A DNA stretch of 20,915 nucleotides from contig KE993458.1 of the NCBI GenBank assembly GCA_000466585.1, positions 1 through 20,915 on the forward strand, given 5' to 3'. The position numbers and the translations under genes are program-made. Position 1 is the first letter of the stretch; each line of letters starts with the position of its first letter. Source of the DNA: Clostridiales bacterium oral taxon 876 str. F0540. Its GTDB lineage: Bacteria; Bacillota; Clostridia; Clostridiales; Clostridiaceae. Shown here piece after piece: positions 1 to 5,958 of this stretch. The notes under the pieces are model-generated. The model made no database searches. It was not told the origin of the DNA and worked only from the letters and a program-made list of their open reading frames with translations.

Positions 1-42
1 CATGATTGCAGTAAATATTTATATATTTAAAAATTTTTATAG
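1..42. repeat. 42-bp direct repeat, left copy
   Basis: This AT-rich block recurs in the same orientation at 20873-20914 with a single difference (g at position 8 here, t there). It lies upstream of rnmV, and the sequences diverge right after position 42. A 41/42 match is far beyond chance even in AT-rich DNA. It could be a dispersed intergenic repeat, or the repeat at which an assembly contig was broken. Whether it extends left of the window is unknown. Confidence 0.7.
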
Positions 43-97
43 ACTTATATATAAATATACAAATGATAAAGTGGATATTGCTTGCTGTAAAATCTGC

Positions 98-153
98 AGG
101 GCAATGTGGAAAATAATATATAAGTATATAAATTATTTTCCATGCAAAGCCCT
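98..153. repeat. Long imperfect hairpin upstream of rnmV
   Basis: AGGGC (98-102) pairs with GCCCT (149-153), TGGAAAATAAT (107-117) pairs perfectly with ATTATTTTCCA (132-142), and TATA (119-122) pairs with TATA (127-130) around a four-base loop. An internal loop (103-106 against 143-148) separates the outer two stems. No T-run follows on the plus strand, so it is not a typical terminator. It may be an RNA leader or processing structure, or part of a palindromic repeat element. Confidence 0.5.
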
Positions 154-215
154 ACGGACTATAAAGCAAAGCCTAGCGGTCACTTTAATCCGCGATTTTA
201 TTAAGGGAGGAACTT

Positions 216-752
216 ATGATAAAGGAAGTCATAGTAGTTGAAGGAAGAGATGATGTAACTGCGGTTAAAAGAGCTGTTGATGCAGAAATTATAGCTGTCG
301 GAGGCTTTGGAATAAATGCTAAGGTTATAAATAGAATAAAAGAGGCGCAAAAGAGGCAAGGGGTTATAGTATTAACAGACCCTGATTTTGCTGGCGAGAA
401 AATAAGAAGAATAATATCGAAGAGAGTTCCGGATATTAAACATGCATACATTACTCAAATAGAGGGAACTAAGGATGGAGATATCGGTGTTGAAAATGCT
501 TCACCGGAGGCCATACTAAGAGCTCTTGAAATGGCTAAATTTGAAATAAAAGAAAGAAGAGAAGAATTCAATATACACGATTTAGTATACTTCAAGCTTA
601 CTGGAGATAATAAATCTAAAGAAAGAAGAGAGGCATTAGGAGGAGAGCTAGGAATAGGCTATTGCAATGCAAATCAATTTTTAACAAGATTAAATAATTA
701 TGGAATAACAAGAGAAGAATTTATAAATGCGTTAAGTCGTATAGAAATATAG
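216..752 (+). CDS. rnmV: Ribonuclease M5 (5S rRNA maturase)
   Basis: This protein of 178 residues is a Toprim-domain nuclease that trims 5S rRNA precursors to mature ends in low-GC Gram-positives. The Toprim signature is visible: the N-terminal glutamate in VVEGRDD (residues 7-13) and the DxD-type motif in LTDPDFAGEKIRR (residues 53-65), with conserved ISKRVPDIKHAY after it. Length fits the family (about 180-190). The start is an ATG preceded by GGGAGG. It lies 11 bp upstream of rsmA, the arrangement seen in Bacillus and Clostridium, so the two are very probably co-transcribed. Confidence 0.95.
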   Translation: MIKEVIVVEGRDDVTAVKRAVDAEIIAVGGFGINAKVINRIKEAQKRQGVIVLTDPDFAGEKIRRIISKRVPDIKHAYITQIEGTKDGDIGVENASPEAILRALEMAKFEIKERREEFNIHDLVYFKLTGDNKSKERREALGGELGIGYCNANQFLTRLNNYGITREEFINALSRIEI

Positions 753-763
753 GAGAGAAAAAT

Positions 764-1603
764 ATGAGTGATTTATCTACAAAGGAAATCGTAAAAAAGT
801 ATGGATTTAGATTTACTAAAAGTCTTGGCCAAAACTTTTTAATTGATGACAGTGTATTAATGGATATAGTTGAAGGGGCAGACGTAAGTTCTGAAGATTT
901 AATTATTGAAATAGGACCCGGTGTAGGAACATTGACTAAAGAACTACTAAAAAGAGCAAGTAAGGTATATTCAATTGAGCTTGATGCTGATCTTATTCCT
1001 ATTTTACAGGAGGAACTTAAGGAGTTTAATAATTTTGAGCTTGTGCATAGAGATGCTTTAAAGGTTGATTTTAATAGCTTAGTCGGTGAGCAAAAGTCAG
1101 TGAAAGTAGTAGCTAATCTTCCTTACTATGTAACAACACCTATAATAGCAAAGCTTTTAAATGATCAATTTAATTTTAAGTCTCTGACTATTATGATTCA
1201 AAAAGAAGTAGCAGAAAGAATTGCTGCTTCCCCAAACACAAAAGAGTATGGTGCTCTTTCAATATTAGTTCAATATTACTGTGATACAGAAATAATAAGA
1301 AAAGTAGCTCCAAGCTCATTTATACCTCAGCCAAAGGTTGACTCAATAGTTATAAAGCTTAATAAGCTTGATAAACCAAGGGTTTACGTAAAGGATGAAA
1401 AATTATTTTTTAGAGTTTCCAGAGATGCGTTTAATATGAGGAGAAAAACCTTGTGGAATGCTTTGAAAGGTTTAAATATGAGCAGCAATGTAATAGAAGA
1501 AGCATTTAATAATGCCGGAATAGATCCTAAAAGAAGAGGAGAGACACTTTCACTTCAAGAATTTGCAGATTTATCAAATGCAATATATGATTTAAATAAA
1601 TAA
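764..1603 (+). CDS. rsmA: 16S rRNA (adenine1518-N6/adenine1519-N6)-dimethyltransferase
   Basis: The 279-residue product is the KsgA/RsmA SAM-dependent enzyme that dimethylates two adjacent adenosines in the 3' terminal hairpin of 16S rRNA during small-subunit assembly. Visible motifs are KSLGQNFLID near the N-terminus (RNA and SAM contact), SAM motif I in IEIGPGVGTLTKELL, the acidic ribose-binding residue in SIELDADL, and the catalytic NLPYYVTTPI. The C-terminal helical domain carries FNMRRKTLWNALKG. Length is normal. The ATG is preceded by AGGAGAG, and the gene closely follows rnmV. Confidence 0.97.
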   Translation: MSDLSTKEIVKKYGFRFTKSLGQNFLIDDSVLMDIVEGADVSSEDLIIEIGPGVGTLTKELLKRASKVYSIELDADLIPILQEELKEFNNFELVHRDALKVDFNSLVGEQKSVKVVANLPYYVTTPIIAKLLNDQFNFKSLTIMIQKEVAERIAASPNTKEYGALSILVQYYCDTEIIRKVAPSSFIPQPKVDSIVIKLNKLDKPRVYVKDEKLFFRVSRDAFNMRRKTLWNALKGLNMSSNVIEEAFNNAGIDPKRRGETLSLQEFADLSNAIYDLNK

Positions 1604-1612
1604 ATTGTGAAT

Positions 1613-1658
1613 CAGAGATATAAAAGTATAATATTACGTTTATATCTCTGTTTATTTT
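1613..1658 (+). terminator. Terminator after rsmA
   Basis: CAGAGATATAAA (1613-1624) and TTTATATCTCTG (1639-1650) form a perfect 12-bp stem, followed at once by TTTATTTTTTTG. This is a canonical intrinsic terminator closing the rnmV-rsmA unit. Confidence 0.9.
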
Positions 1659-1728
1659 TTTGTATCTGTTCACTTTTAAGCTTAGTCTTCATATATTATA
1701 ATGAATAAATTTTTTGGAGGGACAAGAG

Positions 1729-3072
1729 TTGGCTCAAAAAAAGAGTTACAGTAGATATTTTATAATACTGCAGGAAGATGAAAAGGGATATGCTTTGGCC
1801 TCTGACAAATTGCCTTCAGGATATGCAAAATTGGAGATAAAGAATGATAAATGTAAGGTATCTTACTATGTTCAAAATTTAAAAAAGGAAAGTGCACCTT
1901 ATTACATGCTGTTAATTTGTAATAAAAAAGATGTGAAAAAGCTATTAAAGCTTGGTGAACTGAACATAGATGAGCACGGCAGATCAGAGGTATCTTATGA
2001 ATATCCTGTTGAAAATGTGGCAAACTTTGGGGTTGGAGTTGATAAGGTAGCCGGTGCTGCAATAGTCAGATTTATGAACTCAAATGTAATACCTGTTATG
2101 AGCGGATTTGCAAGCACAGATATTCCTGAGTGGAAGGGCTTCCCTATTATAGAAAATGAATTAAAGAGACAGGAAGAAAAAGTGGAAGAAAATACTGAAA
2201 AGGCTATTGAAGTAAAAGCCGAGGTAAAAGAGAAAGAAAAGACAGGAGAAATTAAAGAGGAACAAAGAAATATTTTTGATGAGTATGAAAATAAAATTGA
2301 AGAAGAAAAAGCTAAGGAAAAAGAAGAAACTGAATTGAAAGTAGAAGTTACTGAGCAAATGCCAAGAACTGAAGATGCATCATTAGAGGTTAATTCTGAA
2401 GAAGATACATCAGAAGAGAATATAGAAGAGATAGAATTTGATGCGGAAGATGATAGACATAAGAAGAAATGCAAGGAAGATTCATGTGAAATAAAGCATG
2501 AAGATAAATGCAAAGAAGAAAAAGAACATAAACATGAAGATAAATGTGAAGAGAAATGTGAAGAGAAGAAGGAACATAAGCACGAGGATAAGTGCGAAGA
2601 AAAGAAAGAGCATAAGCACGAATACAAGTGTGATGAAAATTATTCTAAAGATAATATAAGCATGCTGTTTATGGATGTGGCAGACGGGTTTGAAGAATTA
2701 AGCGGAATTTGCAGCGAAATAAAGAGATGCAGGTGGTATAAGGTTCCAGTTTACAGACCTGAGGATATGACTAGCTGCGCACATTATAATAAGTATACAG
2801 TTGCATATTATCCAATGATTAACTACTATCCATATATAAGAAAGCATGCTCACTTTATTCTTGGCTACAAGCATGATAAAGATAATAAAATGAAATATCT
2901 AGTATATGGCGTACCGGGAACAAAATCAAGAATTGACCAGCCTTTTGGAGGCAGAACCGGCTTTGTTACATGGGTTCCGCTGGTTGAAGGCGAAGAAGAA
3001 GAGAATAGTCAAGGCTATTGGCTTATGTTTTATGATTTTAGAAGTTCAACTATCGTTATACCTGTAAGATAA
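1729..3072 (+). CDS. Uncharacterised clostridial protein with His/Cys/Glu-rich linker
   Basis: I do not know a function for this protein of 447 residues. The start is set at TTG 1729, because GGAGGG (1716-1721) lies at a normal distance from it; the upstream in-frame TTG at 1714 overlaps that site. There are three parts. An N-terminal globular domain (about 1-150) begins AQKKSYSRYFIILQED. A highly charged, probably disordered acidic linker (about 150-303) ends in a Cys/His/Lys/Glu repeat (about 243-303, e.g. KEHKHEDKCEEK). An aromatic-rich C-terminal domain (about 305-447) has YPMINYYPYI and FGGRTGFVTWVPL. There is no signal peptide or membrane helix. The N-terminal domain looks like a conserved clostridial type often found after rsmA, from memory only. 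The repeat could bind metal, which is inference. Confidence 0.75.
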   Translation: MAQKKSYSRYFIILQEDEKGYALASDKLPSGYAKLEIKNDKCKVSYYVQNLKKESAPYYMLLICNKKDVKKLLKLGELNIDEHGRSEVSYEYPVENVANFGVGVDKVAGAAIVRFMNSNVIPVMSGFASTDIPEWKGFPIIENELKRQEEKVEENTEKAIEVKAEVKEKEKTGEIKEEQRNIFDEYENKIEEEKAKEKEETELKVEVTEQMPRTEDASLEVNSEEDTSEENIEEIEFDAEDDRHKKKCKEDSCEIKHEDKCKEEKEHKHEDKCEEKCEEKKEHKHEDKCEEKKEHKHEYKCDENYSKDNISMLFMDVADGFEELSGICSEIKRCRWYKVPVYRPEDMTSCAHYNKYTVAYYPMINYYPYIRKHAHFILGYKHDKDNKMKYLVYGVPGTKSRIDQPFGGRTGFVTWVPLVEGEEEENSQGYWLMFYDFRSSTIVIPVR

Positions 3073-3091
3073 GAGTTAAAAGCTAATAATT

Positions 3092-3187
3092 AAGAATGAA
3101 GAATTAATGTGGAAAATCATTTAGAAGACTTTCTAACACATACTTTAAAGTCTCCTGTGAGATTTTATTATACAATTCTTCATTCTT
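3092..3187. repeat. 96-bp nested palindromic element
   Basis: AAGAATGAAGAATT (3092-3105) is perfectly complementary to AATTCTTCATTCTT (3174-3187). Inside are an AAAATC/GATTTT pair and an AGACTTT/AAAGTCT pair, giving one long nested hairpin. No transposase is present. It may be a small palindromic intergenic repeat (MITE-like) or a structured RNA. The rest of the gap (3188-3310) holds only a possible -10 box, TATAAT at 3214-3219. Confidence 0.65.
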
Positions 3188-3325
3188 CATTCATACTCCT
3201 ATAAGCTTGTACATATAATCTATAGATAGAACTATTTTAAGCTTAATGGTCTAAATGGACTTTAAAAAGTTAGAGAGCGGAAATAAACATTAATTGCTTT
3301 GTAATTTTGATTGAAGGAGGTAAGT

Positions 3326-3913
3326 ATGAGGTTAATTATTTTAAATAGAAGAAGATTAGGCGTTACCGTAATAATTATTGGACTTATGCTGGTTTTATTC
3401 GGTTTGGAAAAAAAGTTCGACGGAAGACTTAGATATGTGGCATTGATGCAAAACAACATATATTCACTTACAAAATACGATGTGCCCGAACTTAATTTTA
3501 GTTATAAGCTGCCAAAAGAGTGGACAACTCAAAAACAAAACTTTGGCGGCAATGAAATAATATATCACAATGATTTCAGTTCGGAGGATGCTAGTATTCA
3601 TGGATTTGTCCAAGTTTGGAATATAAAAGAGGATTTAAAGAGCTTTCTGGATAAAAGCAAGGAGTTAAATAATCAGTATGCACAATATACTGATTATAAT
3701 GTTGCACCTGTGGTTGTTAAAAATCATGAGGGTTATCTTTTAACTTACACAATGAAAACTTCTGACTCTGCAAAATATAAGGGCTATGAATATTTCTTAA
3801 AGGATAAAGGAAAGTTTTTTAGGTTTGCATTTTATGTAAGAGACGTTAACTTCAAAGAAAATATGCCAACTATATTTAAAACTATAGTTGAGACTTTCGA
3901 ACATAATGAATAA
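3326..3913 (+). CDS. Membrane-anchored protein of unknown function (PsbP-like fold possible)
   Basis: The product has 195 residues. The start is ATG 3326, preceded by AAGGAGG; a longer frame from TTG 3311 would place the binding site inside the coding region. After a short basic N-terminus (NRRRLG), residues 11-27 form a single hydrophobic helix, followed by a roughly 165-residue domain predicted to lie outside the membrane. That domain has LNFSYKLPKEW, GGNEIIYHNDF and HGFVQVWNI. The pattern of a short signal anchor plus a YKLPKEW-type start resembles PsbP-related domains seen in clostridial membrane proteins, but I cannot verify this. It appears monocistronic: a terminator follows and a palindromic element precedes. 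Confidence 0.75.
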   Translation: MRLIILNRRRLGVTVIIIGLMLVLFGLEKKFDGRLRYVALMQNNIYSLTKYDVPELNFSYKLPKEWTTQKQNFGGNEIIYHNDFSSEDASIHGFVQVWNIKEDLKSFLDKSKELNNQYAQYTDYNVAPVVVKNHEGYLLTYTMKTSDSAKYKGYEYFLKDKGKFFRFAFYVRDVNFKENMPTIFKTIVETFEHNE

Positions 3914-3960
3914 TAGATTGATTTAAATATTTCAAAGTATTATAATTTATTCTAAAGAGT

Positions 3961-3986
3961 AAGAGAAGCTTTTGCTTCTCTTTTAA
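3961..3986 (+). terminator. Terminator between membrane protein and lgt
   Basis: AAGAGAAGC (3961-3969), a TTTT loop and GCTTCTCTT (3974-3982) form a 9-bp stem running into TTAATTT. It lies 47 bp after the upstream gene and 29 bp before the lgt start. Confidence 0.85.
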
Positions 3987-4015
3987 TTTATATAGAGGTG
4001 ACAGGGGATTTTATT

Positions 4016-4777
4016 TTGAGACCTATATTACTAAATATTTTCGGGTTAAATGTTTATGGCTATGGGACAATGATTGCTATAGGAATACTTGCTGCTGTAG
4101 TTCTTCTTAATCATAGGGCTAAAAAAGCTGGTTATGATGAAGATAGCATTTTAAATATGGCAATATTAGCAGTAGTCTTAGGAGTAGTGGGCGGAAAGCT
4201 GTTATATATATTAACTGAACTGAAAAGTATAATAGAGTATCCAGCGCAGCTTAAAGATTTTGGAAGTGGATTTGTTGTTTACGGCTCTATACTAGGGGGC
4301 GCTCTTGGAGTGTACATATACTGCAGGAAAAAGGGCTGGAGTATTTTAAAAATATTCGACTTAGTTATTCCAAGTCTACCATTAGCACAAGGTTTTGGAA
4401 GAATAGGATGCTTTCTGGCAGGCTGCTGCTATGGAAGGCCTACAAGTTATTTTATAGGGGTTAAATTTAAGGAAGGATCTTTAGGACCTGTTGATACATG
4501 TGTATACCCAACTCAAATTTTCTCATCTGTATTTGATTTTGCTTTAGCTATGTTCCTGCTTTGGTATGATAAAAAGAAGAGAAAAGATGGAAGAATTTTT
4601 TCCTTATATTTAATACTGTACAGCATAGGCAGATTTATAATAGAATTTATAAGGGATGATCCAAGAGGAAATGTAGGAATCCTTTCAACTTCCCAATTTA
4701 TAAGCATTTTTATAGTTCTTTTTGGAATAGCAATGTTCAATATTGATAAGGTTAAAAGAATTTTTAAAGCAGAATAG
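4016..4777 (+). CDS. lgt: Prolipoprotein diacylglyceryl transferase family protein
   Basis: This 253-residue polytopic membrane protein belongs to the family that transfers diacylglycerol from phosphatidylglycerol to the lipobox cysteine of prolipoproteins. TTG 4016 is chosen as start because AGGGGA (4003-4008) precedes it by 7 nt; the upstream in-frame GTG at 3998 has no binding site. The protein has about seven hydrophobic segments, YGYGTMIAIGI near the N-terminus, GGKLLYIL, FVVYGSILGG and the family arginine motif GRIGCFLAGCCYGRPT. The classical motif is GRxGNFxNxExxG; here the Asn and Glu positions are Cys or Ala, so it may be a lineage variant or a paralogue. A lipoprotein gene follows 35 bp downstream, probably in the same transcript. 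Confidence 0.85.
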   Translation: MRPILLNIFGLNVYGYGTMIAIGILAAVVLLNHRAKKAGYDEDSILNMAILAVVLGVVGGKLLYILTELKSIIEYPAQLKDFGSGFVVYGSILGGALGVYIYCRKKGWSILKIFDLVIPSLPLAQGFGRIGCFLAGCCYGRPTSYFIGVKFKEGSLGPVDTCVYPTQIFSSVFDFALAMFLLWYDKKKRKDGRIFSLYLILYSIGRFIIEFIRDDPRGNVGILSTSQFISIFIVLFGIAMFNIDKVKRIFKAE

Positions 4778-4812
4778 AGCAAAACAATTGTAGGAATAAG
4801 GAGAGAAAAACG

Positions 4813-5664
4813 TTGAGGAAAAAAAGACATTTGCTGTGTTTATGTCTCTTAATCTTAACTGCTGTTTTTTTCACAGGCTGCAGTAGTATTGATCAGCTTA
4901 AAGTTAAATTTGGCATGAAAAATAATGATTTTGAGTACATTAAACAGGGTAAAATTAAAAAAATTGTAATACAAAATACTAGAGATCCAGGTTTTAGATT
5001 TATTGTTACGGATCAAAGGGCAATTTCCGAACTATATGATATACTTTCTACGTCAAAGCAGGTTCAAACAAAATCTGCTTTAGAGCCGGATTATGTATTT
5101 GAAATGCAGGAAAGTTCAAGTAAGGTATATAAATTTAACTATATAACAGGACTTGATAAAACTGATGCGGGAAATTTATATAGCGATGACAAAATTTATA
5201 TAGTATCTAAAAGAATAGACAATGATATAATAAAAAGTTTATGGAATATTAGAAAACCAAAAGATTTCAGCAAAAAATACTATTCAACTATAATAGACGA
5301 GGTAGAAAAATACTATAAGGAAAATGGCTCCGGAAAAAGCATAGGTATTAATCTTTATGATGATGTTGATGTAGCAAAATTTATATTATCAACAGATCTT
5401 GAAAATTTCAAAACAGATTTAAATTCAAGAGTTCCCGGTGCTGAAATAATGAGTGCTCCTAAATCCTCTGAAAAGGCAAAGGATTATGATATAACTGCAG
5501 CAGTAAAAACCGTAGGGTATAAAACCTTTTTGTATAAAATAGAAATTACTTTTTGGGATAAAAAGAGCAATAGCCAAAAGAAGTATTACGTAAAGGTTTC
5601 TGATGAATCCAAAGACGGAAGATGGACTACAAAGGTTGATACTCAAAAACCTAGAGATTGGTAA
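4813..5664 (+). CDS. Lipoprotein of unknown function
   Basis: The product has 283 residues. The start is TTG 4813, with AAGGAGAG just upstream. The N-terminus is a lipoprotein signal: basic MRKKRH, hydrophobic core, and lipobox FFTGC with the acceptor Cys at residue 23. The mature part is soluble, Lys/Asp-rich and without a motif I recognise; it begins SSIDQLKVKFGMKNNDFEY and ends in a segment (FLYKIEITFWDKKSNSQKKYY) that reads as alternating beta strands. It sits directly after lgt, whose product would lipidate it. The function is unknown. Confidence 0.8.
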   Translation: MRKKRHLLCLCLLILTAVFFTGCSSIDQLKVKFGMKNNDFEYIKQGKIKKIVIQNTRDPGFRFIVTDQRAISELYDILSTSKQVQTKSALEPDYVFEMQESSSKVYKFNYITGLDKTDAGNLYSDDKIYIVSKRIDNDIIKSLWNIRKPKDFSKKYYSTIIDEVEKYYKENGSGKSIGINLYDDVDVAKFILSTDLENFKTDLNSRVPGAEIMSAPKSSEKAKDYDITAAVKTVGYKTFLYKIEITFWDKKSNSQKKYYVKVSDESKDGRWTTKVDTQKPRDW

Positions 5665-5799
5665 GATATATTTATTAATTAATTGTTAATTTATTAACTA
5701 AATATGGAAAGATATAATTAGAGTTTGTATAATTATATGGTTAACAAAAAATTTCAAATGTATAGAAAATCTTCTTGCAAAAGGAGGTTAAACTCCTAA

Positions 5800-5817
5800 A
5801 TGGATTTTAACGGGTAA
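5800..5817 (+). CDS. Micro-ORF 1 of the leader repeat (5 codons)
   Basis: ATG GAT TTT AAC GGG TAA encodes MDFNG. It follows AAGGAGG (5781-5787) by 12 nt, which is long for a Shine-Dalgarno spacer. The start codon straddles the loop of hairpin 1, and codons 2-4 form its right arm. The second unit encodes the same peptide with different codons. It could be a leader peptide, a translation-coupling device or an incidental by-product of the structure; there is no direct evidence of translation. Confidence 0.35.
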   Translation: MDFNG

Positions 5818-5882
5818 TTTGCGAGTGGAGCGAGTACTTTAAATTACCCAGTGTTTCGAGCGGAAGGAGGTTGAAGTCCTAA

Positions 5883-5900
5883 ATGGACTTCAACGGGTAA
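5883..5900 (+). CDS. Micro-ORF 2 of the leader repeat (5 codons)
   Basis: ATG GAC TTC AAC GGG TAA again encodes MDFNG. Both differences from micro-ORF 1 are third-position and synonymous (GAT to GAC, TTT to TTC). Both also improve or preserve pairing in hairpin 1, so RNA structure alone could explain them. The same AAGGAGG site (5864-5870) lies 12 nt upstream. Confidence 0.35.
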   Translation: MDFNG

Positions 5901-5958
5901 TCTGTGAGCGGAGCGAGTGCTCTAGATTACCCAGTGTTTCGAGTGAAAGGAGAAAAAT

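Larger units (their letters stand above)
5781..5952 (+). repeat. Tandem 83-bp structured leader repeat (two units plus the start of a third)
   Basis: Units 5781-5863 and 5864-5946 match at 71 of 83 positions. Each contains AAGGAGG, hairpin 1 (5787-5796/5802-5811; 5870-5879/5885-5894, perfect in unit 2), a five-codon micro-ORF, hairpin 2 (5812-5820/5841-5849; 5895-5903/5924-5932, with a short inner helix), and a conserved CAGTGTTTCGAG tail. AAGGAG at 5947-5952 falls exactly one period after 5864 and is the ribosome binding site of the next gene. Three helix positions show double compensatory changes: A-T/G-C at 5790-5808 and 5873-5891, T-A/C-G at 5819-5842 and 5902-5925, and T-A/C-G at 5826-5836 and 5909-5919. 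That supports a maintained RNA (or cruciform) structure. No function is known to me. It fills the leader of the efflux operon. Confidence 0.8.

Noticed and set aside
2..241. 79-codon plus-strand frame upstream of rnmV
   Set aside because: It has no ribosome binding site, consists of AT-rich repeat and hairpin sequence, and overlaps the rnmV start in another frame.
1995..2627. 210-codon minus-strand frame rich in Ser, Cys and Phe
   Set aside because: It is the reverse of the low-complexity Glu/Lys/His-rich linker of the 1729-3072 gene; its composition is an artefact of that bias.
5690..5733. Promoter boxes (TATAAT at 5713 and 5728) upstream of the leader repeat
   Set aside because: Good -10 hexamers, but no convincing -35 at 16-18 bp in this AT-rich stretch; not listed as a feature although a promoter must lie near here.
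5781..5952. Short regular repeats that might be a CRISPR array
   Set aside because: There are only two units, directly adjacent with no variable spacers, and their divergence follows base-pairing; no cas gene is present.
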